Assembly (NCBI RefSeq): GCF_963678185.1
Contig: NZ_OY782757.1
Location: 2,725,001 to 2,789,000, forward strand
Source: an uncultured Tolumonas sp.
GTDB taxonomy: Bacteria; Pseudomonadota; Gammaproteobacteria; Enterobacterales; Aeromonadaceae
DNA: 64,000 bases
Direction: 5' to 3'
The notes under the pieces were generated by a model, which ran no database searches, had not been told where the DNA came from, and saw only the letters and a program-made list of their open reading frames with translations. The translations under genes were made by a program, and so were the position numbers. Shown here in pieces: positions 56,822 to 64,000 of this stretch (positions are counted from its first letter, which is position 1; each line of letters opens with the position of its first letter).

Positions 56822-58144
56822 TTAGGTGCTGAGAATGGACATGCTGCTTTCCAGCTCCGCCAGCGTGATCTGCATCTGGGTGAAATCTTCCAGATAGGTG
56901 TTGTAGAGATTGGTCATCTTGGTGTCCCACGCATCTTGGCGATCAGTGACACGATCGAGACTGTCTTGTGCGCTGTCTTCCAAATCAGCCACGATGCCAC
57001 CACTTTCGGTGTAAGGGTCGAGCAATGACTGCAATGCATCGAAAATGCCGTCATCATCGCTAAATACGCTGGTCAAAATGTCGGGATTGGCTGCCAGTGC
57101 TGATTCCAGCGCATCACTGTCAATTTCCAACGTACCGGAGCTGGTGAATTCAAGCCCGATATCTGAGAGGGAATAACCGTCGGGCAATGATGAACGAATG
57201 GTATTTTTGAGGCTGCTGATCAGCCCACGCACGGTAGAGTCACCATCGAGATCGCCACCGTCGTAGAGATCGGTCAAGCTGCTGACTAAGTCATTAAAGG
57301 TATCCACAAGGGTTTGTAGATTGGTTTCGACCGTGTCGTCATCGGCTTCCACATTCAGGGTAATGGGCGAGTCGGTGCTGTCTTGGGCATCTGTCAGCGT
57401 GATGGTGAGGCCATCGATGACATCCTCCATGGTATTACTGCTGGAGGTGATCGAAATCGCGTTGCTGGAGCTACCTAATTTGATAATGGCGTCTTGTGCT
57501 TCACTCAACACGGTCATGTTGCTGAGTGCGTCGGTTAATTCGGTGGTGGCGGTGCTGGCTGTGCCGGCGGTGTAGCTGGTGGTCACGGCATAATCTTCGC
57601 CGGTCTCTTCACTGGATAACATCAACATGACGCTATCGCCGCTTTGGATCAAACTGGCTTGCACGCCGGGGTTGTCTTCATTGCTGTTGATGGCGCTGAC
57701 CAGATCATCCAAGGTAGCACCGCTGCCGAGGGTCGACAGATCAATCGTCATCTCTTCACCATCGACGGTAAAGGTGAGCGTGCCATCGGTAGGCAGTGCC
57801 CAGTCTTCGCTGTCGAAGCTCATAACCGATTGATAAGACTGTGCCAGTTGCTCGACAAAAATACTGTAACTGCTTTCAGATGCGCTGCCGTCTGACGTGA
57901 CGGTGAAATAGTCGCTGTCGCTGGTGGTGCAGGTTTGTGCACTCAGGGCTAAATCAGAGTCATCATCACTGTAACTGTCGAGGGTGTCTTGAAAATCGCT
58001 GAGTAAGCTTTCTAAGCTGGAATAACCACTGACCAGTGTGCTGTATTTGTCCGATTTATCGGATAACAGGGTGTCCATGCCCGCACGTTCAGATTCAACC
58101 AGTGCTTCGGCCAGCGCGGCGGGATCGTAATCGCTATAAGACAT
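56822..58144 (-). CDS. lafB: LafB, lateral filament cap protein (FliD-like)
   Basis: 440 residues (E. coli FliD 468). FliD-type start YDPAALAEALVESERAGMDT, then YSIFVEQLAQSYQSVMSF with the FliD N-domain pattern. The middle is rich in Ser, Asp and Thr. The C-domain shows DGLTITLTDAQDSTDSPITL, LVDTFNDLVSSLTDLYDGG and the last coiled coil LDRVTDRQDAWDTKMTNLYN. It caps the filament and promotes LafA polymerisation. It lies 64 bases after lafA with a terminator-like hairpin between. Confidence 0.93.
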   Translation of the reverse strand: MSYSDYDPAALAEALVESERAGMDTLLSDKSDKYSTLVSGYSSLESLLSDFQDTLDSYSDDDSDLALSAQTCTTSDSDYFTVTSDGSASESSYSIFVEQLAQSYQSVMSFDSEDWALPTDGTLTFTVDGEEMTIDLSTLGSGATLDDLVSAINSNEDNPGVQASLIQSGDSVMLMLSSEETGEDYAVTTSYTAGTASTATTELTDALSNMTVLSEAQDAIIKLGSSSNAISITSSSNTMEDVIDGLTITLTDAQDSTDSPITLNVEADDDTVETNLQTLVDTFNDLVSSLTDLYDGGDLDGDSTVRGLISSLKNTIRSSLPDGYSLSDIGLEFTSSGTLEIDSDALESALAANPDILTSVFSDDDGIFDALQSLLDPYTESGGIVADLEDSAQDSLDRVTDRQDAWDTKMTNLYNTYLEDFTQMQITLAELESSMSILST

Positions 58145-58160
58145 GTTTTACTCCACAAAC

Positions 58161-58184
58161 AAAAATAAAAACGAGCCGCTCGTG
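58161..58184 (-). terminator. terminator after lafA
   Basis: On the minus strand ACGAGCGGCTCGT (58183-58171) forms a short GC-rich stem followed by TTTTATTTTT. It lies between lafA and lafB, so most lafA transcripts should end here, giving much flagellin, with read-through supplying the rest of the operon. Confidence 0.75.
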
Positions 58185-58208
58185 CTATCACTTGCGACCC
58201 GTCATGCA

Positions 58209-59051
58209 TTAACCCAACAAGTTGGTGATCAGGCTCTGCATCTGGCTGACGCCGCTGAGCACTGACATACCGGCTTGTTCCAGCAACTCTTGTTTGCTCA
58301 TTTCAGCGGTTTCAGACGCGTAGTCCGCATCCATGATGTTACCGATCGCGGTGTCGGTGTTTTCTTGCATGTTGGTTAAGTTTTCTGACGCATAATCCAG
58401 ACGGTTCATGCTCGCACCCAATGAAGAACGGGTGTCAGTGACGTTAGCTAGTAGGGTTTCCATTGAATCTATAGTGGCTGAAGCATTGGTCGCAGTCAGC
58501 GTTGCAGCAGCAGCGGTGGTGATGCCTGAATTGACATCGCCCAGTTTGTCAGAGATATCAACAGATAAGGTTTCAGCGGAAGTTGCACCCACTTGGAATG
58601 TGACTGAGTCAGCGCCTAATTTACCATCGGTAGTATCCAGCAATGATGAACCACCGTAGCTGGTGTTGCTCATGATGTCGCCCAGCTGTTCTGCCAGTTC
58701 AGAATATTCATCGTTCATCGCGGAAACGTCGCTTGATGAGTACGTTCCGTTCGCTGCGGAGGTGGCGAGGTCTTTCATACGGCCAACGATGTCGGTCATT
58801 TCATCCAGCGCACCATCAGCGGTAGATAACATGGATGATGCGTCATCGACGTTATCCAGCGCCACATCGATACCATCACTTTCTGATTGCATACGAGTGG
58901 CGATAGACAAGCCTGCGGCATCATCGGCAGATGAGTTAACTTGATAACCGGTAGACAAACGTTCCATGGCGGTGGTCAGTTTGTCATTGGCTGAACTCAG
59001 TGAGTTTTGGGTAACCAGTGACGCGTAACTGGTTTGAACGGATAAAGACAT
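58209..59051 (-). CDS. lafA: lateral flagellin LafA
   Basis: 280 residues, the size of lateral flagellins (polar ones are longer). The N-terminal D0/D1 part has ERLSTGYQVNSSADDAAGLS, IATRM and MKDLATSAANGTYSSSDVSA. The C-terminal part has DTRSSLGASMNRLDYASENL and the final QAGMSVLSGVSQMQSLITNL. No cysteine is present. There is little or no variable D2/D3 domain. A very good AAGGAG site and a sigma-28-like -10 lie upstream. The Ser/Thr-rich middle could carry O-linked sugars, which gives the TPR-glycosyltransferase at the operon end a possible target. Confidence 0.96.
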   Translation of the reverse strand: MSLSVQTSYASLVTQNSLSSANDKLTTAMERLSTGYQVNSSADDAAGLSIATRMQSESDGIDVALDNVDDASSMLSTADGALDEMTDIVGRMKDLATSAANGTYSSSDVSAMNDEYSELAEQLGDIMSNTSYGGSSLLDTTDGKLGADSVTFQVGATSAETLSVDISDKLGDVNSGITTAAAATLTATNASATIDSMETLLANVTDTRSSLGASMNRLDYASENLTNMQENTDTAIGNIMDADYASETAEMSKQELLEQAGMSVLSGVSQMQSLITNLLG

Positions 59052-59084
59052 GGTGTTCTCCTTGGGTTTTATTGCGCATGGCGC

Positions 59085-59092
59085 TTATCAGC
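59085..59092 (-). promoter_or_regulatory. sigma-28-like -10 element upstream of lafA
   Basis: On the minus strand GCTGATAA matches the sigma-28 -10 consensus GCCGATAA at seven of eight bases, 33 bases before the lafA ATG. The expected TAAA 15 bases further upstream is not present, so the promoter is incomplete by consensus. LafS would be the likely sigma factor. Confidence 0.42.
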
Positions 59093-59183
59093 TTTGCTAA
59101 CTAAGAAAAGCGACCCGAAGATGGGAAAAATGAAGCAAGGGAATTGAAAAGAAATGCTAAGAAAACCGCGCACCGGCGATGTT

Positions 59184-60218
59184 TTAATCGAGCAAGAGTG
59201 AGATCACGTTCTTACGGCTTAAGTTGGTTTGCGCCGCTAAATTGGTGCTGGTGGTGCGATAATGTTCCGATTGCAACAGCTCTTTAATTAATTGCTGAGA
59301 GAGTTGCAGATCGGCATCGTTGTCGGTGTCATCAAAATCGAACGCGTGATTTTCCAGCTCACCGAGCAGCTGTTTGCGGTATTTCCGCAGTCGATTGATG
59401 TTAAATTTCAACCGTTTTCGAATCGCCTCAATCTCTTGGCTGAACGCGGGAAATTGTGACGAGGTGAGACCCAGCAACTGATTGGCCAGTTGCGTGAGTA
59501 AACCATCGACTGGTTGCAGCCGGATGGATAACGGGTTGCCAGCGGGAATGCGATAACCTTCCCCAGACATGAGCAGCGGGCGATCGAGTTTTTGCCGTTC
59601 GGTGCTGTTGATGCCGAACTCCAATTGGCCGGCATTATTCAGTCGCACCTGAATGCCTTCGCGAGCGAGTGCGCTTTGCAGTCGCACCAACAGCTCGGCT
59701 TTACTGGCATTGGCCGGTAATGTGACCGAGACGGTGGCGCGTGTGTCTCGGAAGAAAAAACCGACCTGTTCATCTTTCGGTCGTTGCACCAGCAGATCGA
59801 CTTTATCTAAAGTGAAAAATTGCTGAACGCCATTTTTTTGCAACACCCCCGGCTGTAACTGATTATCGAGCGTGTCGTGGCTTTGCAACTGACTTTCCCA
59901 CTGTTGGAGCTGGTTCGCTAACCGCTCCGCACTGGTTTGCCCCAGTGCACTGGTGAGCGCCCCTAACTGCCGAAACAGTTGAAGTGTGGCAAATTCGCTG
60001 GCTTGAGCTTCCGACAGATGAGACTGTGTCTCTGCCAGCACATGCCAGTCGTGGAAATGGCTAATGCTGTCGTTGCTGCGATTAAGTGTCGTAACCGGCA
60101 GCGGTGGGCCGGCCAATCGCTCTGGTACGGCAGTGACGGGTTGCGCTGCTGGCAGTGTCGAACCCGCAGGCGGTGTTGTGGATATGCCGCCAAGTGTCGA
60201 TTGCCCGTCAATTAACAT
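59184..60218 (-). CDS. lafW: LafW, putative lateral flagellar hook-associated protein
   Basis: 344 residues at the place where lafW lies in Flag-2-type and lateral clusters, between flgL and lafA. The N-terminus is low-complexity (Pro/Thr/Leu). The rest is helical, ending with RKRLKFNINRLRKYRKQLL and NLSRKNVISLLLD. No membrane segment or enzymatic motif is visible. The name comes from position and size, and the exact function of LafW is not established to my knowledge. It is 12 bases from flgL. Confidence 0.68.
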   Translation of the reverse strand: MLIDGQSTLGGISTTPPAGSTLPAAQPVTAVPERLAGPPLPVTTLNRSNDSISHFHDWHVLAETQSHLSEAQASEFATLQLFRQLGALTSALGQTSAERLANQLQQWESQLQSHDTLDNQLQPGVLQKNGVQQFFTLDKVDLLVQRPKDEQVGFFFRDTRATVSVTLPANASKAELLVRLQSALAREGIQVRLNNAGQLEFGINSTERQKLDRPLLMSGEGYRIPAGNPLSIRLQPVDGLLTQLANQLLGLTSSQFPAFSQEIEAIRKRLKFNINRLRKYRKQLLGELENHAFDFDDTDNDADLQLSQQLIKELLQSEHYRTTSTNLAAQTNLSRKNVISLLLD

Positions 60219-60230
60219 GCGTGATCACCT

Positions 60231-61127
60231 TTAAATTTCATCAAACAGACTCAGCCCCATGACATTCGAAATCACCGATTGGGTTGCCTGAATGGTGGTG
60301 AGTAACTCTTCTGATTTGATGGAGGCTTCGGAGTAATCCATGCTGCCGATGGTGTTGCTCAAGTTTTCGCTGTAAAGCAGTGTCTCTTCGTGCGCGGAGT
60401 TGAGTGCATCTAATTCGTTGTCTCGCGAGCCTATGCTGCTGACGGCGCTCGACAGATTGCTAGCAGTGTCGTCGATCGTGGTCAGCATCGACGCGACTTG
60501 CGTGGCGACATCATCAGAACTGCTGAGGCTGCTGATCAGATCTGACATGTCGTTGAAAAAATTACTGCCCCCGCTGAAGAAAATATCGCTCAGGTTATCG
60601 GTGGCATCAATCGTTACCCCTTCCGAAACCACCACGCCCAGTTGGTAGTCATCCCCTTCGTAGGTGTAATTGCCGCTGCTATCGACCGACACGGGAGCGG
60701 TGTCGCTTTTACTGCCAGAAAACAGGTAAGTGCCATCGGAATCGGTGGCATTCGACAGATCGACCAAGGTGTCGAGCAGCGATTGCATCTGTTCGGCAAC
60801 GGAAGTGAGGTCATCGCTGTCATAGGTGCCATTGCCGGCCTGCACTGCGAGGCTACGCAATTCACTCATCACATCGGTCATGCTGGAAAATTGCGTTTCT
60901 GAGGCATCTAGCATGCTCTCTGCGGTCGTAATGTTGTCTTGATATTGGGATATTTTTGCCTGCTGGCTGGTGAGATCTTGCAAGCGGGTGTAGCTGATGG
61001 CGTCATCTGACGGGGAGTTCACGCGTAACCCCGTCGACATTTGTTCTGCCACTTCAGCATATTCCGAGTAGCTGTTTTGCAGATATTTCACCATTAGCGT
61101 GGAGGTTTGGGCCGTGCTGACGCGCAT
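60231..61127 (-). CDS. flgL: lateral flagellar hook-filament junction protein FlgL
   Basis: 298 residues (E. coli 317). The flagellin-like N-terminus STAQTSTLMVKYLQNSYSEY and LRVNSPSDDAISYTRLQDL fits FlgL, as does the C-terminal YSEASIKSEELLTTIQATQS. The middle has GTYLFSGSKSDTAPVSVDSSG, a typical FlgL block. It forms the second junction ring between hook and filament. It lies ten bases after flgK. This is the lateral-system copy (flgL_L/lfgL). Confidence 0.93.
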   Translation of the reverse strand: MRVSTAQTSTLMVKYLQNSYSEYAEVAEQMSTGLRVNSPSDDAISYTRLQDLTSQQAKISQYQDNITTAESMLDASETQFSSMTDVMSELRSLAVQAGNGTYDSDDLTSVAEQMQSLLDTLVDLSNATDSDGTYLFSGSKSDTAPVSVDSSGNYTYEGDDYQLGVVVSEGVTIDATDNLSDIFFSGGSNFFNDMSDLISSLSSSDDVATQVASMLTTIDDTASNLSSAVSSIGSRDNELDALNSAHEETLLYSENLSNTIGSMDYSEASIKSEELLTTIQATQSVISNVMGLSLFDEI

Positions 61128-61137
61128 CGTGGGATCC

Positions 61138-62439
61138 TTAGAACATGCTCATTAAAGTGTCAAACAATTCACTGGCGACAGTGATCACCTTGGCGTTTGC
61201 TTCATACGCCGCTTGATAGGTCAGCAAATTGGCCGCCTCTTCATCGGAGCTCACGCCGCTGTTCGATGCAATGCTGCTGGTGACGCTGTCGACGAGTTCG
61301 GTATTGGCCGTCAGCGTGGCACTGGCTGAACTGCTTTGAATGGCGACATCTGAGACCATGGAACTATAGGTGTCGGATTGATCTTCTTGTAAATCGATCA
61401 TCAACAGTAAATTGGCGTTGTTGTTCGAACCGCTGGTTGCTGAATCAGAAAACGCCAAATCATCGCTGGTGATGCTACTGCTCACGGCCAGTGTGCCCGC
61501 GGCATTGCTGCTGTCGTAGGTAAACAAGGCCGAACCACTGTCACCATCGATGTCATAACCACTTGTTTGCAACGAATTAAACTCATCAGCAATGGTGGCC
61601 GCTAAATCATTTAATGCGCTGAGGGTGGGGGTTAATACGTCGGTTTCATAGTCGATTAACCCACCAATGCTGCCACCGGCATCGTCACCAACTGAAAAGG
61701 TCTGGCTGCCATATTGCAGGGCGATCTCGCCATTATCGAGACTCAAGGTGGCGGCCGTGCTGCCAGACACCAGCGGTTGACCTTGACCGAGGGTTAGGGT
61801 GTAAGAGCCATCCGATTGTTCGCTGACATTCACTTCAAGTAAATCAGACAGATCGGTCACGGCCTGATCGCGGCTGTCTTCCAATGAGCTGGTGTCGCCC
61901 CCTTGTTGCTTGAGCGCGACAATTTGCTCATTCAAGGTAGCAATCGTGCTGGTTAGGTCATTAACCGAGGTCACTGAGCTATCGAGCTGTTCGTTAATGC
62001 TGCTGTATTGGTCATTCAGATTTTCAGACAACCAATTAAAGCCATTGGCCAAGGCCTCAGCGCTACTGAGCACGGCTTCCCGAGACGCATCGTCATCCGG
62101 CGTGCTGCTGGCAGCGCTTAAGGCGGAATAGAAGCTGTCTAATAAGGTATCAATGCCCATGGTGTCACTGCTGAGCAGTGATTCTGTCGAGGTGATATTT
62201 TCGCTGTAACTGGTGGCGTAGCCCACCTCAGAGGTGGCGCTCCACAACTGCGTGTTCAGGTATTGATCGACCACGCGAGTGATGCTGTCAACCGTCACGC
62301 CACCATCGCTGTTACTCGATAATTGCGCTGTCAGGCGGCTGTAGCCATCGGTGGTGGCATTGGCGACGTTCTGACCAATCATGTTCAAGACCACCTGACT
62401 GGACATCAGGCCGGAGGTGGCGGTGCTGATAAGCGACAT
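61138..62439 (-). CDS. flgK: lateral flagellar hook-associated protein FlgK
   Basis: 433 residues, shorter than E. coli FlgK (547), as is usual for lateral systems. The N-terminus SLISTATSGLMSSQVVLNMIGQNVANATTDGYSR is the rod/hook family start, and the C-terminus NLLTYQAAYEANAKVITVASELFDTLMSM is the standard FlgK end. The Ser/Thr/Asp-rich middle is the exposed domain. AAGGA lies before the ATG. It is separated from flgJ by 74 bases, possibly with a promoter that I could not define. Confidence 0.94.
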   Translation of the reverse strand: MSLISTATSGLMSSQVVLNMIGQNVANATTDGYSRLTAQLSSNSDGGVTVDSITRVVDQYLNTQLWSATSEVGYATSYSENITSTESLLSSDTMGIDTLLDSFYSALSAASSTPDDDASREAVLSSAEALANGFNWLSENLNDQYSSINEQLDSSVTSVNDLTSTIATLNEQIVALKQQGGDTSSLEDSRDQAVTDLSDLLEVNVSEQSDGSYTLTLGQGQPLVSGSTAATLSLDNGEIALQYGSQTFSVGDDAGGSIGGLIDYETDVLTPTLSALNDLAATIADEFNSLQTSGYDIDGDSGSALFTYDSSNAAGTLAVSSSITSDDLAFSDSATSGSNNNANLLLMIDLQEDQSDTYSSMVSDVAIQSSSASATLTANTELVDSVTSSIASNSGVSSDEEAANLLTYQAAYEANAKVITVASELFDTLMSMF

Positions 62440-62513
62440 CTGAGATCCTTGCCTGCCAAGTTAGCCGAAAAATGGGTATTAAGTGTGAGGTATTAACAGT
62501 AAGAGGCGACCAA

Positions 62514-62840
62514 TTACGACGGACTCTTTAATTGATTACTCAATTGCGTCACGATGCTGTCGCTTAAGCCGACACTGCCGTTTTTCACCAATGTGGCAGC
62601 CAGCTGGTCGTCATACATCTCTTGATAAAATTGCTGCTGATCGCTGTTGAGTAACGAGTCGCCTTCGCTCAGGCTGTTGCTGGCTTCGCGCATGTTTTTC
62701 AACACCATTTGCAAGAATTGCACTTCAAACTGATCGGCGGCTTTTCCCAATGCCATTTGCTGGTCGCTGCCAGATTTGATCTGCTCAATGCCATGAATGT
62801 CTTGGTATAGCGAGATGTCGCCATAGATTGGATCGGTCAT
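62514..62840 (-). CDS. flgJ: FlgJ rod-binding protein, single-domain form
   Basis: 108 residues matching only the N-terminal rod-binding domain of FlgJ: LGKAADQFEVQFLQMVLKNMREAS and DQQQFYQEMYDDQLAATLVKNGSVGLSDSIV. The C-terminal muramidase domain of E. coli-type FlgJ (313 residues) is absent, and there is no frameshifted remnant in the 74-base gap after it. Another enzyme must open the peptidoglycan for the rod. It abuts the flgI stop (TAA then ATG). Confidence 0.92.
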   Translation of the reverse strand: MTDPIYGDISLYQDIHGIEQIKSGSDQQMALGKAADQFEVQFLQMVLKNMREASNSLSEGDSLLNSDQQQFYQEMYDDQLAATLVKNGSVGLSDSIVTQLSNQLKSPS

Positions 62841-63956
62841 TTAAATCACCACTAAATCAGCATCCAGCGCACCGGCTTCATGCAGGGCCTGAAGAATCGA
62901 CATGATGTCATCGGGCGAGGCGCCCAATGCGTTGATTGCGCGCACAATAACTTCGAGGGAGGTGCCGCTGGGCCAGACAAACATGTTATTGCCTTTCGGT
63001 TGACTCACCGCGATGTTCGATTGTGGTGTGACCGTGGTCTGGCCGTTCGAGAGTGGCCCCGGCTGGCTGACTTGCGGTGTCTCTTGCACGCTGATGGTTA
63101 ACGAGCCATGGCTCACGGCGGCTTTTTGAATGCGCACATCTTGCCCCATCACCACCGTGCCCGTGCGGCTGTTAAACACCACTTTCGGGCGATCACGCCC
63201 CTGTTCCACCGGAATATCATCGAGTAGCGACATAAACGAGATCCGCATGCTGGGATCAACAGGCGCGCGCATGACGACCCGACCCGATGACACGGCTTTG
63301 GCGGTGCCGCTGCCCAGCCGTTTATTCAGTGCCTGCTCGACATTATGAGCGGTACGGAAATTTGGCTCTTTCAGATTAAGCGTGACTTCGGGTTTGTCGT
63401 TAAAGGTGCTGGTAATTTCTCGTTCCACCACCGCACCACCGGGAATAATGCCCGTGGTGGGAATATTCACCGTCACGGAAGAGCCCGACTGCCCATCGGC
63501 TTTCAGGCCGCCGACAATCAGATTGCCTTGTGCTACGGCATACACTTCGCCATCAATACCGCGCAGTGGCGTCAGCAATAATGTGCCGCCGCGCAGGCTT
63601 TTGGCATCACCAATCGAAGAGACGGTGACATCCACTTTCTGACCGCGCCCTGAGATGGTTTGTAGCGTGGCTTGCACCGACACAGCAGCGACGTTCTTCA
63701 ATTTTGGGTCGATATCATCGGGCAGTTGCACGCCAAACTGCTTGAGCATGTTGGTCATCGATTGGCTGGTAAATTTCACCTGTGCTTTGTCACCGGTGTT
63801 TGGCAAACCCACCACCAGCCCATAACCGACCAACTGATTTTCACGAATGCCTTGCACATCGACCAGATCGAGCAGTGGGCGGGTGTGAGTGGTACTCTGC
63901 GCTTGGCTGCATAAAGCCAGCCACAACAGCCCACACCAGAATAAAATGCGTTGCAT
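62841..63956 (-). CDS. flgI: lateral flagellar P-ring protein FlgI
   Basis: 371 residues (E. coli 365) with a signal peptide ([21 protein letters not shown]). Family blocks include [20 protein letters not shown] and [11 protein letters not shown] near the N-terminus and [21 protein letters not shown] at the C-terminus. It is exported to the periplasm and forms the P ring around the rod. It directly follows flgH, whose last codons are visible, and abuts flgJ. Confidence 0.96.
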   Translation of the reverse strand: MQRILFWCGLLWLALCSQAQSTTHTRPLLDLVDVQGIRENQLVGYGLVVGLPNTGDKAQVKFTSQSMTNMLKQFGVQLPDDIDPKLKNVAAVSVQATLQTISGRGQKVDVTVSSIGDAKSLRGGTLLLTPLRGIDGEVYAVAQGNLIVGGLKADGQSGSSVTVNIPTTGIIPGGAVVEREITSTFNDKPEVTLNLKEPNFRTAHNVEQALNKRLGSGTAKAVSSGRVVMRAPVDPSMRISFMSLLDDIPVEQGRDRPKVVFNSRTGTVVMGQDVRIQKAAVSHGSLTISVQETPQVSQPGPLSNGQTTVTPQSNIAVSQPKGNNMFVWPSGTSLEVIVRAINALGASPDDIMSILQALHEAGALDADLVVI

Positions 63957-63964
63957 AACCAGCC

Positions 63965-64000
63965 TTAAAACGGAGAGAGTGAACTGTTAAAGAAACGCGT
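63965..64000 (-). CDS. flgH: FlgH L-ring protein, last 11 codons only
   Basis: Reading in from the window edge on the minus strand gives [11 protein letters not shown] then TAA at 63967-63965, eight bases before the flgI ATG. This matches the C-terminal RFF...LSP pattern of FlgH, and flgH is the expected gene before flgI. The rest lies outside the window. The evidence is short, so it depends strongly on context. Confidence 0.7.
   Translation of the reverse strand, partial: TRFFNSSLSPF

Overview
The window reads as chromosomal DNA of a motile gammaproteobacterium. The gene order msh pilus – mreBCD – maf – rng – yhdP – nitrilase – tldD is the one I know from Vibrio, and the lateral-flagellum set (laf/flg) is typical of Aeromonas and Vibrio. 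Close E. coli-type orthologues (rep, csdAE, tcdA, ilvYC, pgi, mtlADR, pqiABC) and the overall mix suggest Aeromonadales, perhaps Tolumonas or a relative. The taxon is an inference. I see no tRNA, rRNA, CRISPR array, insertion sequence or prophage gene.

Layout. 1-8615 (+): 3' part of an MSHA type IV pilus operon, from the end of mshE to the large tip protein mshQ, with most genes overlapping. 8742-19585 (+): cell-shape genes mreBCD, then maf, rng, yhdP, a nitrilase-family amidase and tldD. 19652-24420: darP (-), pmbA (+), yeeX, a small membrane protein and rep (-). 24500-29468: two exported or membrane-anchored proteins that share a C-terminal motif, the csdA-csdE sulfur-transfer pair, a degenerate EAL protein, and tcdA (-). 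29673-33536 (+): four genes that together look like a pathway decorating LPS with a lipid-linked sugar, probably galacturonic acid. 33530-37051 (-): pqiABC. 37247-42066: a GyrI-like gene, divergent ilvC/ilvY, and pgi. 42138-48067: a diguanylate cyclase with a periplasmic solute-binding sensor (-), then mtlA-mtlD-mtlR (+) preceded by a row of CRP-like sites. 48132-49350: a small membrane protein and a lytic transglycosylase. 49340-64000 (-): a lateral flagellar cluster running flgH (last codons), flgI, flgJ, flgK, flgL, lafW, lafA, lafB-F, lafS, lafT, lafU. Two further genes are joined without a gap to its 3' end: a PilZ protein and a TPR/glycosyltransferase protein.

How the genes work together. 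The two ends carry surface-attachment machines, MSHA pili and lateral flagella. Cyclic-di-GMP genes are scattered between them: an intact GGDEF cyclase with an I-site, a degenerate EAL protein, and a PilZ receptor inside the lateral operon. The most interesting candidates for undescribed biology are (i) the PilZ + TPR-glycosyltransferase pair coupled to the lateral motor genes, (ii) the four-gene lipid-linked uronic acid module with a G8 tract in its glycosyltransferase gene, (iii) the degenerate EAL protein between csdE and tcdA, and (iv) the adjacent 1-TM protein and TAXI-type binding protein that end in the same Cys-containing motif.

Several starts were set by ribosome-binding sites, overlaps and family length rather than by the longest ORF: maf, darP, pmbA, yeeX, the 139-aa gene, pqiB, the GyrI-like gene, ilvC, mtlA, lafU, lafC and lafD.
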